A stretch of DNA of 64,000 bases from the NCBI RefSeq assembly GCF_004664715.2, contig NC_051063.1, positions 116,856,829-116,920,828 of the forward strand, read 5' to 3'. The stretch is from Peromyscus leucopus (taxonomy: Eukaryota; Chordata; Mammalia; Rodentia; Cricetidae). This document shows positions 37,146-48,949 of this stretch, piece after piece (the stretch's first letter is position 1; each line of letters opens with the position of its first letter). Below the pieces are notes generated by a model. The model ran no database searches, was not told the DNA's origin, and saw nothing but the letters and a program-made list of their open reading frames with translations. Made by a program: the position numbers and the translations under genes.

Positions 37146-38162
37146 ATTTTTTTAAAGACATAAAATTAGTTTTTGTTTCAGTGAAAAAATATGTATAGTG
37201 AAATATACACATATATTCTATTATAATCTAATTAGACACTGGTGGTTATGGATAGGTGTGACCCACTCCTAGTAGAAACTCTTGTCTGTGTTGTTTCCCA
37301 TATCCTCAAGGCCTCAATGAATACCTGGCAAATGCTAATTCAGCTATTGCCATTTTTCTCAGAAATTTAAAACTAAAACTGCTCGGTAGTGATGGTGTGT
37401 TTTCTGAGTATTCCCTCATGTTGCTACAAAGTAACAACATTTTTGTAAGTTGTAAGAACACAACTGTTATTGCTATTGCCCTGTTGGCACTCCACAAAGC
37501 AAATTAGGACAAGGATAACCTCTGTTATCAGGGAACATAATAGTTAAAACACTTTGATTGGATTCACCCAGTGTTTTAATAAAATCACTCATGACCCAAT
37601 TCCCCTGTCCTCATTTTGCTGCTGCTGAAATCCCTGGATAGCACCATAATGTTGGTTTTATCACACTGTTGAACTAATGTCTGCTGTTTCCCACACTCCG
37701 TTCCTTTAATCACACCTCTGGGATACTAGGATGTATTAAAGCCCTTGAGATTACCTAACAACAAGGAATAGCAAGTGAGTCTCTGAAGCATGTTGAGGCT
37801 GTCACGGTGGCTTATTTTCTCTCTTTAACTCAAATGTCATTAAGTCTCCCCAAGCCTCCTGGGGGCACTTCTCAATGAGAGGAATCCTTCAAATGGAATT
37901 GGTAGCTAGTCCTCACTTCAAACTGCATAGAACATGAAAGTTTCAGAAAGATCCAAAGGACTTGGGACTGTGTTGGGTTGTTAAAGCCAAAGAAATAAGG
38001 AAATAGCCACAGTTGCCCCAGGTTGAGTAGTTCATTCTTGTTGGTGTAAGCATGGTGATTGCCCAGTTTCTAGAAGTCCTTTAGTTAGTTGTGCTTCTCT
38101 GCATAGTTGCTTCTCCTGTCTGTATGGCCCTATCTCTGTGTTCATTTGATGAATACTTTGTA
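37146..38162. other. Intron, no recognised element
   Basis: Includes a less AT-rich, repeat-free stretch (about 37540-37920) of unknown significance. The minus-strand frame at 37306-37497 has no recognisable features. Confidence 0.5.
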
Positions 38163-38400
38163 AGGTATTAATATTTTTAAATAGATCTTTTATTATTTAT
38201 TTATTTATTTATTCATTTATTTTATACAGTGTGTGTATGTATGCTTGCATGTATGCCTGTATGACAGAAGAGGGCACCAGATATCATCACAGATGGTTGT
38301 GAGCCACCATGTGGTAGCTGTGAATTGAACTTAGGACCTCTGGAAGGGCAGCCAGTTCTCTTAGTCTCTGAGTCCTCTCTCCAGCCCAGGTATTAGTATT
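38163..38400 (-). repeat. B2/B3 SINE with near-exact target duplication
   Basis: On the plus strand: T/A-rich tail (TTTATTTATTTATTTATTCA), GAAGAGGGCACCAGATATCA, GATGGTTGTGAGCCACCATG, TAGGACCTCTGGAAGGGCAG and the complement of the tRNA-like head ending CTCTCCAGCCC at 38387. Flanks AGGTATTAATATT (38163-38175) and AGGTATTAGTATT (38388-38400) differ at one base. Confidence 0.92.
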
Positions 38401-39167
38401 CTAAAAGTATAATATATATAACAATTTGTACTGGGTACTATATACGTTTCCTTTACACTTGGACTTCTCCTACCCCTGACCTTGGTGATTATTTACTTAG
38501 AGTACCCAACAGTCCATTTACACTCAAATAAATACAGATTGTCTTTTGTCTCTATAAATTTACTCATTCTCAGCAAAATTTTGAGCCAAAGTGATTATCA
38601 TCTGTTGCTCCTGTATCATATTGAAAAGAAGAATAATAACAGAAGGAACTGAGAGATAAAAGTGAAGGCTCTGACAGCATCTGGCCACTGATTATATTGC
38701 CACTTGTATGACTACATCTCAGATTCTCATGATTATATAAAAATTCTCCCTACTTTCTTCAGTTTTTCTTTCCATACTCTATTGATAATATTTTTTTTTA
38801 CTTCATGGGAGAGACAAGATAGAAGAAAAGACAATTCCATAGAAACATTGGAACTTCAATTAGGCCACAAAAGAAAAAAAAAAGGATTTTTTTTTTTTTT
38901 TCAGTAAATGAGCTGGAACTCAAGAACCTGATATTGGACAGAAGGAATATATAATGGGTGTGGACTTGAGTTGTGGCTGCATTGATTTTAGAATCATAGG
39001 GTCATGTGAGTCAACAGTGACAAATAACTAAATCACATAGAAGTTTGAAGAGACAAGGCAGAGTTGGAAACTACTCTAAACAGCAGATAAGATAATGAAA
39101 TCATTTTATTTTTAAAGCAGAATGTCACAAAAGGGAAATATTACGTTGTTTAAAAATATTTTTGGCT

Positions 39168-39316
39168 GGGCATGAAGCTTCACACATTTATTACCAGCAC
39201 TCAGGAAGCAAAAGCAGATAGATCTCTGTGAGCAAAAGGCCAGCTTCGACTATATAGAGAGTTCCAAGCCAGCCATCCAGGGCTGTCTAGTGAGGCCTTG
39301 CATCAAAACAAATAAA
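39168..39316 (+). repeat. Old B1 SINE
   Basis: GGCTGGGCATGAAGCTTCAC, ATTACCAGCACTCAGGAAGC, AGATCTCTGTGAGCAAAAGG, CCAGCTTCGACTATATAGAG and TTCCAAGCCAGCCATCCAGG give the B1 order. It has many substitutions and an A-rich tail, so it is older than the B1 copies with intact duplications. Confidence 0.82.
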
Positions 39317-39344
39317 TTCACTAAACAATAAAGAATTTTAGTGG

Positions 39345-39422
39345 GCCTGGGATGTGATTCAGTGGTCCAGTGTTTGCTACTGACAGTATGCGCTTCTGTT
39401 CAATTCATACTGCAGGAAATTG
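39345..39422 (+). repeat. ID-type SINE remnant
   Basis: GGGCCTGGGATGTGATTCAG, TGGTCCAGTGTTTGCTACTG and TCTGTTCAATTCATACTGC follow the ID/BC1-like order (GGGCTGGGGATGTAGCTCAG...GGGTTCGATCCCCAGCAC). Diverged. Confidence 0.65.
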
Positions 39423-40079
39423 GGGCAATGGTATTAAAGTGACAATAGACAAGAATTCAGTGAGAGAGATCATGGAAGAAACTACTCAAAAAATTTGATT
39501 CTGAGTTAGCAAAATTCATTCTCTCTCCCTCTCACATCTCTTCCTCTCTTCCTTCCCCTCCCACTCCCCCCACCTTGTGGTATTAGAATTGTTATACAAA
39601 ATTCTTCTTCTGATGTGCATTTTCAGTGAAAAAGATCTTTAAATAGAACACAGATCACATAAATAGAGACGAGATAACAAGTTAAAGCTGTCTCCATAGT
39701 TTCCAGTTTGACAGACCAACTAACAGATGGTATGGTTGGGCAGTGGAGCTGGTGTTTGGCAAGAAAGATGTGTGTTTCACCATGGACACATGGCTTAACA
39801 CTAGGAATCTGCATGAAGATGTTTTAGATTCAAATGTCAATCAAATACCAGAACGCTAAATAGTCTGAGCAGCAGAGGTAGTACGGTTGTCAGAGAAATA
39901 AAAAAATAAACCCATGAAACTGAGTAGAAACAAGACTAGGAAACTAGGCCGAAGTATCACTTAGCAAAATAAATGATTAAACCTCAGAGGGTTTGATAAT
40001 AATAACTAGTATAAGTAGTAATAATTTAATAGGAATATTGATATTATATGAAATTATTGGAAGTCATATTTTTTCTAAA

Positions 40080-40239
40080 ATATTTGTTTATGTGCATCTG
40101 TGTGCAAATCTATGCACATGTGCTTTGGCACACATACGAATGTTAGAGGGCAACTTTCAGGAGTTGGTTCTCGATTCCTCCTTCATGAGCCAGGGTCTTT
40201 CTTGTTTCTGCCACTATGCTACATACTCCAATAGAAGTC
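40080..40239 (-). repeat. B4/RSINE1-like SINE, left part (interrupted)
   Basis: TGTGCATCTGTGTGCAAATC, AGAGGGCAACTTTCAGGAGT and TGGTTCTCGATTCCTCCTTC are complements of B4-class blocks. The element continues at 40438 after an inserted L1 end. Confidence 0.6.
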
Positions 40240-40437
40240 CTTTATTTATTTATTTATTTACAATACTATTCAGTTCTACATAACAGCCACAGATTCCCTT
40301 GTTCTCCCACTTCTTGCCCCCCTTCCCTTCCCCCCAGCCCACCTCCCATTCCCACCACCTCCAGATCAAGGCCACCCCTGAGGACTGAGATCGACCCGAT
40401 AGACTCAGTCCAGTCTCTGTTTCCCATCTTGCTTGTA
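40240..40437 (-). mobile_element. 5'-truncated LINE-1 3' end inserted in a SINE
   Basis: On the plus strand: TTTATTTATTTATTTA tail, TATTCAGTTCTACATAACAG, CCACAGATTCCCTTGTTCTC, a C-rich block (complement of the L1 3' UTR G-rich tract) and GAGGACTGAGATCGACCCGA. The complement of the last block matches the GACTGAGTCTACC...TGATCTCAGTCCT region of the L1 at 45510-45560. Confidence 0.9.
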
Positions 40438-40560
40438 GGAGTTCTGGGATTATAGTTGCATGCACACCATCTGGCTTTTTACGTGGATTCCAAGGATTCA
40501 ACTCTGATCATCAGGTTTGTGTGGCTAATATTCTTACCCAAAAGAAAGTCTCCATGCTTC
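40438..40560 (-). repeat. B4/RSINE1-like SINE, right part (interrupted)
   Basis: AGTTCTGGGATTATAGTTGC, ATGCACACCATCTGGCTTTT, ACGTGGATTCCAAGGATTCA and AACTCTGATCATCAGG complete the complement of the B4-like body started at 40080. Confidence 0.65.
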
Positions 40561-41200
40561 GTTAGTTATTAGATGCAGTCTCAATAAATACTAAAACCAA
40601 CTCAACTATAGTAACATTAAGTGTTTTCCCATTGAGCAAACTGAAGCAAGGAGCTTATATAACTTACTCAGTTCTACTATGTCAGATTGGAAAAATAGTA
40701 GCCTGTGCTACCTACTAAATGGGAGAAGAAGTTTACAGTAAGTGAGAGTTTCAGAAATAGTCTTTGACATGAACCTAGGAGAGGTAAAACAGTCCAGATG
40801 GACAGGTGCCCTATACAGTATTGCCTACATGAAAAGAAAGATGAGAGGGGCTGAAGGAAGGCCACCTAGCATGATGATGAGGGTCCTTAGCAGAGACATC
40901 TTAATAAACTCAGCATAGATCAGACCTCAGAGCACACAGGTAGGACAAAAATTAGGAGGTTAATAGAATATTACAGCAAGTTCTAGAACACAAAATTGGA
41001 AGGAAGCAGCAGCAGGGCTTCATCAGGTAAATCAGATAAAGTTCAAATGATATCAGTAATTAAATCAAGGTCAGAAATCTATAAATGTTAAAATCAAAAG
41101 CTACATTACTGAACACTTTAAGCATTCTTTCCATTATCTCACTCAGAGACTTATAAATCCAATTCTCAATGTGCCATTAAGAAAGACTGCATCTTCATTT
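40561..41200. other. Intron, no recognised element
   Basis: AT-rich unique-looking sequence to the left of the inverted repeat pair. Confidence 0.5.
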
Positions 41201-41278
41201 AGCACAAAAATGAGACTGGGGGAGGGGAGCAATAAGCACTGCTTAGCATCCCTGGAAGTCTTTGTGAGAAAAGGAAAA
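41201..41278 (+). repeat. Left arm of a 78-bp inverted repeat
   Basis: It begins AGCACAAAAATGAGACTGGG and ends TGTGAGAAAAGGAAAA. Its reverse complement lies at 42413-42490 with 75 of 78 positions identical. Weaker similarity extends outward (CCATTAAGA at 41174-41182 and its complement TCTTAATGG at 42532-42540). I recognise no repeat family. Confidence 0.93.
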
Positions 41279-42412
41279 GCTGTGTTCCAGAAGATTGCAC
41301 ATAAACATGTTGTGCCAAAAGTAATCAGAAATAAAATTAATAGTTAAGAAAGGAAAAATTTTGACAGAAGAAAAGTGTTCTAACACAATGTGTACATTGT
41401 AATGAGATAAACTCAGTCATTTAAGAATTCTAATGCTCAGATATGACACAATTCAAGGACTTAAAATTGTTATTAAATTGAATTGGAACTTCAAATGGAT
41501 AACTTTCACAATAGCATAAGGTGATATGAAATTTTATTCCTCTTTCAAGACTTCTATAATTTAAATCAAAGATTCTTTTAGCATAGATTAAAATAATTTC
41601 ACATTTTAATTATATTATTAATATTAATGAAAGTAAAATAGATAATGTAAAATATTTTAAGCAAATCAGGTCTATCTTGATGGGAGAAGCATGCTATTAC
41701 AGTGCTTTAATTCTTCCATTAAAGATGATTTCTTACTCAAATATGTAAAAGCCTAATGAAGGACAGAAATATTTTTCTTGAATGTTAAAATAGGAAAAGA
41801 GAATAAAGGAACACATTCTAGGATTTATAGGAATTCTTCATTTATTTTTCTCATTAACTTAAAAAATAATTGAACTAAGAAATCTTTTGGAATAATTTGC
41901 TCTAATGGAATAAATTCAAATATATAGAACTAAGAATATATTGAGATATATTTAGCAAAATAGTTTTTCAAACAAATTTGATATATATTGATACATGTTT
42001 TAATTAGGTTCTTGTATATGTAAAGATAGTAATAAATAGAGCAGACAAAAATATAGATAATGTTAAACATGAGCAATATTCTAAGATAGATTTCAGTAGC
42101 AGATGTAATTAATATATGATTTTACCTAGCGACAAAACCAGAGGTTCTGTAAAAATGATGGTAGCCTTCTACTATATTTGCAAAAAATGAAATTCATGGC
42201 TTTCATTAATTCTATACATAGAGCCTTGAGAGCCATGTGCCTCAAAGAACTTCTTAAGTGGTTATGGGTGAATACATTAAACAAACAAATCAACAAACAA
42301 AAAACCTCTCTTCTCCTTTGCATGGATCTTGACAAAAGAAATGGCAGATGACAATTGGGGAAAAGAATGCTGAGATGTCACTTTGGTTAGTCTCTCTTTT
42401 TTTTTTCACAAA
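41279..42412. other. AT-rich spacer between the inverted repeat arms
   Basis: 1134 bp, strongly AT-rich, without a recognisable coding frame. The longest frame here (42126-42335, -) has no family features. Confidence 0.6.
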
Positions 42413-42490
42413 TTTTCCTTTTCTCACAAAGACTTCTAGGGATGCTAAGCAGTGCTTATTGCTCCCCTCCCCCAGTATCATTCTTGTGCT
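42413..42490 (-). repeat. Right arm of the 78-bp inverted repeat
   Basis: Plus-strand sequence TTTTCCTTTTCTCACAAAGA... to CCAGTATCATTCTTGTGCT. On the minus strand it is colinear with 41201-41278, with three substitutions and no gaps. Confidence 0.93.
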
Positions 42491-42714
42491 AAAACAGAAA
42501 TACTTTCAGCAGTATTTCTTGATGAGCTTCTCTTAATGGACAGGATTATTCCTCTACAAGCAAAGCTGCAGCATATACATCAGTTAAAAATGTCTTGACA
42601 CTTTCAAAACTCCATGTCATGATCCCTTTACATCAATGTCTTAGTTTCTCAACTTCAACACTTGCCAAATTCACATAAATTCCTGTTTTCTTTCTTTTTT
42701 TATGCTATAAATTC

Positions 42715-42910
42715 TTTTAATTATTTTTGGTTTTTGTGTGTATTCGAATACATGTGTGCACATGCACTCATCTGTACATGCACATATGAAGGCCTGAGGC
42801 TGATGTTGGTTGTCTTTCTCTACTACTGTCTGAGTTATCTTTTGAGACAGGGTCATACACTGAACTTTGGGCTTATGGATTCAACTAGTCTCTCTGAGAA
42901 AGAGAAAGAA
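42715..42910 (-). repeat. B4-class SINE fragment
   Basis: Complement-order B4 blocks: TGCACATGCACTCATCTGTA, AAGGCCTGAGGCTGATGTTG, TTTTGAGACAGGGTCATACA and GAACTTTGGGCTTATGG (compare AGGCCAGAGGTCAACCTCAG and TTTTGAGACAGGGTCTCTCA). Truncated. Confidence 0.65.
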
Positions 42911-43023
42911 TACAAAGGATTCACAATGTGTGAAGCCAATTCTTGTTATAAAGTTGCACTCATCCAGACAGTATTTATGAAAGTACAGAACCAAATATCC
43001 ATGGATATGTTAGTTAAGAATTG

Positions 43024-43770
<747 letters not shown>

Positions 43771-44744
43771 GTAAAATTGCCAATTTTACTATGTTGGTCC
43801 TGCCTATCCATGAGCATGGGAAATCTTTCCATTTTCCGACATCTTCTTCAATTTCTTTTTTCAGGGACTTAAAGTTCTTGTCGTATAAATCCTTCACTTG
43901 TTGGTTACTGTTGCCCCAAGGTATTTTATGTCATTTGTGGCTATTGTAAAGGGGAATGCATCTCTGATTTCCTTCTCAGCTTCTTTGTCCATTGTATATA
44001 GGAGGGCTACTGATTTTTTTTTTTTAGTTGATCTTGTATCCTGCTATGTTGCTGAAGGTGTTTATAAGCTTTATCAATTCCTGGGTGGAATCTTTGGGGT
44101 CACTCAAGTATACTATCATGTCATCTGCAAATAGGGAAAGCTTGACTTCTTCCCTTCCAAATTGTATCCCCTTAATCTCCTTATGTTGTCTTATTGCTCT
44201 GGCTAGAACTTCAAGTACTATATTGAATAAGTATGGGGAGAGCAGACAGCCTTGCCATGTTCCTGATTTTAGTGGAATTGCTTTGAGTTTCTCTCCATTT
44301 AAATTGATGTTGGCTGTTGGCTTGCTATAAATTGCCTTTATTATGTTTAGGTATGTTCCCTGTATTCTTGATCACTCCAAGACCTTTATCATGAAGGGGT
44401 ATTGGATTTTGTCAAATGCCTTTTCTGCATCTAGTGAGATGATCATATGGTTTTTTTTCTTTGAGTTTGTTTATATGGTATATTACATTGACGGACTTTC
44501 ATATGTTGAACCACCCTTGCATCCCTGGGATGAAGCCTACTTGATCATGGTGGATAATTGTTTTGATGTGTTCTTGGAGTCTGTTTGCCAGTATTTTATT
44601 GAGTATTTTTGCATCAATGTTCATGAGGGAGATCTGTCTGTAGTTCTCTTTCTTTGTTGTATTCTTGTTTGGGTTAGTAATCAGGGTAATTGTAGCCTCA
44701 TAGAAGGAGTTTGGTAATGTTCCTTCTGTTTCTATTGTGTGGAA
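43771..44744 (-). mobile_element. LINE-1 ORF2 reverse-transcriptase segment, inverted part of a twin-primed insertion
   Basis: Read on the minus strand this is the central reverse-transcriptase region of rodent L1 ORF2: [14 protein letters not shown] and [16 protein letters not shown] near its start, [16 protein letters not shown] next, then the [12 protein letters not shown] and FADDM blocks (the latter near 44120-44135), ending near the GRTNIV block. Frame breaks are present, for example after QGWFNI. It abuts head to head the forward L1 3' UTR that starts at about 44745. The rest of ORF2 between the two pieces is missing. Confidence 0.92.
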
Positions 44745-45700
44745 CAATTTACAGAGTATTGGTATTACTCACATCACCAGGGAGGCTACCTGGAAAACAG
44801 AACCCCAAGAAAGACACAGGGATCGCCCAATGATGGAGAAATGGCTGGGATCTACATGAACAACCTGGACATGAGTGGGAGTAATGAAGGGCGAGGGTCG
44901 AGAGAAAGAGAGCCTGTGGGAGCAGGAGATCCCAGCTGGATCAAGAACAGAGAGGGAGAACAAGGAATAGGAGACCATGGTAAATGAAGACCACGTGAGA
45001 AAAGGAAGAAACAAGGTGCTAGAGAGGTCCACAGAAATCCACAAAGATACCCCCACTATAGACTGCTGGTAATGGTCGAGAGACAGCCGGAATTGACCTA
45101 CTCTGGTGATGGGATGGCCAAACACACTAATAGTCGTGCTAGAAACCCCATCCAATGACTGAGGGATCTGGATGCAGAGATCCACGGCTAGGCCCTGGGT
45201 GGAGCTCCGGGAGTCTAATTAGCGAGAAAGAGGAGGGTTTATATGAGAGAGAATTGTTGAAACCAAGGTTGGATAAAGCACAGGGACAAATAGCCAAACA
45301 AATGGAAACACATGAACTATGAACCAAAGGCTGAGGGGCCCCCAACTAGATCAGACCCTCTGAATAGGTGAGACAGTTGATTGGCTTGATCTCTTTGGGA
45401 GGCATCTAGGCAATGGTACCGGGTCCTGTGCTCATTGCATGAGTTGGCTGTTTGAAACCTGGAGCTTATGCAGGGTTGCTTGGCTCAGTCTGGGAGGAGA
45501 GGACTCGACGTGCCTGGACTGAGTCTACCAGGTTGATCTCAGTCCTTGCGGGAGGCTTTGCCCTGTAGGAGGTGGGAATGGAGGGTGGGCTGGGGGGAAA
45601 GGGAGGGGGTAGGAGGGGGGAGAACAAGGGAATCCATGGCTGATATGTAGAACTGAATGTTATTATAAAATAAAATAAAAGGAAAAAGTATATTTATTTT
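44745..45700 (+). mobile_element. LINE-1 3' UTR, forward part of the same insertion
   Basis: It contains GAACAACCTGGACATGAGTG, GGACCTACTCTGG-like blocks, CCCATCCAATGACTGAGGGA, CAGAGATCCACGGCTAGGCC, AAAGCACAGGGACAAATAGC, GAACTATGAACCAAAGGCTG, GTTGGCTGTTTGAAACCTGG, a long G-rich block (45560-45625), GGCTGATATGTAGAACTGAA and an AAATAAAATAAAA tail. Less diverged than the L1 end at 43024. Confidence 0.92.
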
Positions 45701-45908
45701 AAAAAAAGAAATGACACAAATTGCTTAATTGGTTTTCATATCACTTCTATGTAAATTAAGTGAGGGTTTGATTTTATAAGTGATTTTGTACCAATTAAGC
45801 ATCTACATACAAAAAAAATCAGCTCTGAAACCACACACAAACAACAAAAATGTACTCAACAAGTTATATTTGTATATTTGTACATGTATGGCTTTACACA
45901 CACATACA

Positions 45909-45910
<2 letters not shown>
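45701..45910. other. Intron, no recognised element
   Basis: Short AT-rich stretch leading into a microsatellite. Confidence 0.5.
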
Positions 45911-45962
<52 letters not shown>

Positions 45963-45963
45963 C
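45911..45963. repeat. Microsatellite (AC)n(AT)n
   Basis: AC repeats (45911-45945) followed by AT repeats. Confidence 0.97.
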
Positions 45964-46905
45964 ATATAATAAAAAAGAGGTTTTCAATTTGAGAGTAGGG
46001 GAAAAACTATAAATATTAACAAATAAATATTATATTTGTGACTTCAGAGAGAAAAAATACACTTCTCAGGTGTAAAACCAAGACATAGTTCATGAAATTA
46101 AAATTTGTAGATCAAACGTTATACAAATTAAACAACTGTGTTCTCAGACTATACTCTTGAATTTTAATGATAATCATAGACTGAAAAAAAGGTTTTGGTA
46201 ACTTATTTTAAGTCACTTCAAAATGTTTGTCTCAGATATTTGGACACACTTAAAGTTCAGGCTGGCACGAAAGTTAAATGAGAATGTAAATTGATGTTCA
46301 ACATTGATAGCTATTAAATATATTATTAAGTTCTTCTGTTCTAGATTTTTAAAAAAGTTACAATTTGACAGTTTCTTTAAAGAATGAAAAACAACAAGAA
46401 AGGGACTCGAGGGACACATTATCTGCAGATGTTAGATGGTAGAAGGCAGAAGAAAAATATCTTCTACTATGATGTATTTAACAATCTACCAAAATTCCTG
46501 GATATTTACAAACAAAAGATGTTTATGCCTGTGGACATAATTAATAACATGCATGCAAATGTAAAATATTCTCTGTGCTATAATAAAGCCATAACTCTCA
46601 AGACATGAAAATCTAGTTCTTTAACCACCTAGAAATAGACTAGAGCATCAAAATTGGAAGCTGGGTTCTAATTCTTGTATAAACACTTGAAATTTGTTTT
46701 GTTCTTATAAACCTGAGCCACTAAGCCCTTTCAGGATGAGTGATAAAGAAAAGAAAGCAATTCTTATTGTACCGTGAAAGCTACAAGGAAATTATTTCAA
46801 TAATGTTTTAAATACAAATCAGATGCCACTCAGAGGTGAACCAAATATCATAAAGACATTAATAAGAAACCTTGCTTAAGGCTATTTGGAGTTCTTGGAA
46901 ATTGG
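45964..46905. other. Intron, no recognised element
   Basis: AT-rich unique-looking sequence. Confidence 0.5.
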
Positions 46906-46922
46906 TCACACACACACACACT

Positions 46923-47000
<78 letters not shown>

Positions 47001-47013
47001 GACAGAGAGAGAG
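46906..47013. repeat. Compound microsatellite (CA)n(GA)n(GACA)n
   Basis: CA repeats with a CTCA break, then GA repeats from 46951, GACA tetranucleotides from 46971, then GA again. Confidence 0.97.
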
Positions 47014-48334
47014 TATTAATAGAAAGAACTATGTCTTTTATATAGTCTCCTTTTTTACACAATCATGGGAAGATTCTACTCATTCTACTAGTAAATATAA
47101 GGATTTATGAATTTCTAAGGATTTAAACAAACTGCAGCTGTCATTCAATTCCTATCAACCAGCTGCTGTGATGCTTATTGAAGGGATATTTCATTTTGTC
47201 ATATTTCATTTTTTTGGGCTTTATATATATTGTATTGTTTACAAATTAAAGGTTCATGACAAACTGAAAACCTCTGAGACTTTGAGTATAATTTTTCGAA
47301 CAGCCGGTCTTCATTTCATGTCTTTATTACATTTTTTATTTTTACGTTTTCAAACATTTTCTTCATAATTCTTCTGAAATTATGAAATGATTTGAAAATG
47401 ATCATTGGTCTTTCCTGAGACTAATATAGTTTAGGAAATTTATGTACCAAGTCTACATAAGTTCACACCCTGGTTACTAAATATTTGTATTCTAATTGTC
47501 CGTTGATCAGCGATTTCCTCATCTTTCTTTCTTTGCATGTTCCTTCTTCTCCGAGATAAATCAGCAGTGAAATTAGTTCAGTTAATAACCCTACATAGCC
47601 TCTAAGTGGTCAAGTCTGAGAGATAAATGTCTCTCATTTTAAATGAGAAAAAAATGGAAATGATTGCCATGTTGACGAAGGCAAGTTGAAATTTAGACAG
47701 GGAGAAAGCTTAGAGCACTTGAAACAGTTGAACAAATTGTGAATACAAAGGAAAAAAAAATCTCTTAATGAAATTAATGTTGCCACTCCACTGATGTTAC
47801 ATTAGCAGTGTTAAGAAAACAAAAGAGCCTTATTGCTGACATAGAGGAGTTCCAGTGGTCTAGATTGAAGATCAAACTAGCACAGCCATTCCTTTAAACC
47901 TATACTTAATTCACACTGAGCCCCTTAGTCCTCAATTCTATGAAAGCTTTAAAGAGGGTTAGGAGCTACAGAACAAAAGTTTAAGCCTGGCTTAGATTTG
48001 ATTCACATGGCTTAAGGCTAATTCTTGAAGAAGAATTCATTTCCATAAAACAGAAGCAGAAGTTGAAGAAGTGAGTACTGACGCAGAAGCTGGAACAGTC
48101 TATCTGGAAGGTCTAGCTAAGGTTGAGCATGATTAATGAAAGTAGATATACTGCATGATTGGTTTTTAAACTTTATTAACAGCTTTATATTCCAAGATTC
48201 TGTGAGGACTGACTATCTAGAAGAGAGGAAAAACCATTGTCTGACTTCACATCTGCAAAGCAAACTCCGGCTGTTTCTCAGATGCTGGACCTAATGCAGT
48301 TGGAGATGTTGAATTGAAACCAATGCTCACTTTC
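47014..48334. other. Intron, no recognised element
   Basis: AT-rich unique-looking sequence. Confidence 0.5.
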
Positions 48335-48435
48335 CCCCTTTGGGGTGGGGGTAAGTGGGGGGAGTGGGAGAAGAAGAGGGAGGGGAATGGGTTGGTATGT
48401 AAAAGGAAAGAAAACCTTTTTTTTAATAAAAAGTC
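48335..48435 (+). mobile_element. Short LINE-1 3' end
   Basis: A G-rich purine tract (GGTGGGGGTAAGTGGGG, GAAGAGGGAGGGGAATGG) followed by GTTGGTATGTAAAAGG and an A-rich tail is the typical rodent L1 terminus. Strongly 5'-truncated. Confidence 0.65.
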
Positions 48436-48587
48436 ATGCATATAAAAAAGTTTAGGAACCCTTAGAAATTAAACTAAGCCTGCTCTTTTGGTATCTGCCA
48501 CTGGAAGGACAAAGCAAAGACATGGTTCCATAAATATTTTAAATCACTGTTGAGACCAACTGCTCAAAAAGATAAGATTATTTTCAA

Positions 48588-48720
48588 CGTAGGATGGCTC
48601 AGTGACAATGCTGCTGGCTCTTCAAAGTTCTGATGAGATTCAAATAGTTAGTGTTCTTATGCTAATCCACTGCCTATCCTGCAGGCCTGTGATTATGGAT
48701 AATTTGACTTCAAGTCTTAT
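48588..48720 (+). repeat. Possible B2/B3-class SINE, highly diverged
   Basis: AGGATGGCTCAGTGACAATG, TGCTGGCTCTTCAAAGTTCT and GATGAGATTCAAATAGTTAG keep the B2-like order (GAGATGGCTCAGTGGTTAAG, GCTCTTCCAGAGGTCC, GAGTTCAATTCCCAGC). Confidence 0.5.
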
Positions 48721-48949
48721 TATTTAAGAAATTATTTAAAAATATAGTCCTGGTGATGAATCCAGATAAAATAAATGAAGAACTCTTTGGGAAAGGATTA
48801 ATTATTGTAATTTTATTAGGAACATCTCTAATACACAAATAATGATCAAAGTATCTATATTAACAGGTGTTTGGAAGTAGTTGATTTTAACATTGATGAC
48901 TTTTAGGGGTGCAACACACCAGTGAGGGAAATGAGGAAATATAAGAAAC

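Noticed and set aside
44499..44747. 82-codon reverse-transcriptase-like open frame as a gene
   Set aside because: It is a fragment of an inverted, truncated L1 ORF2, not a host gene or intact element.
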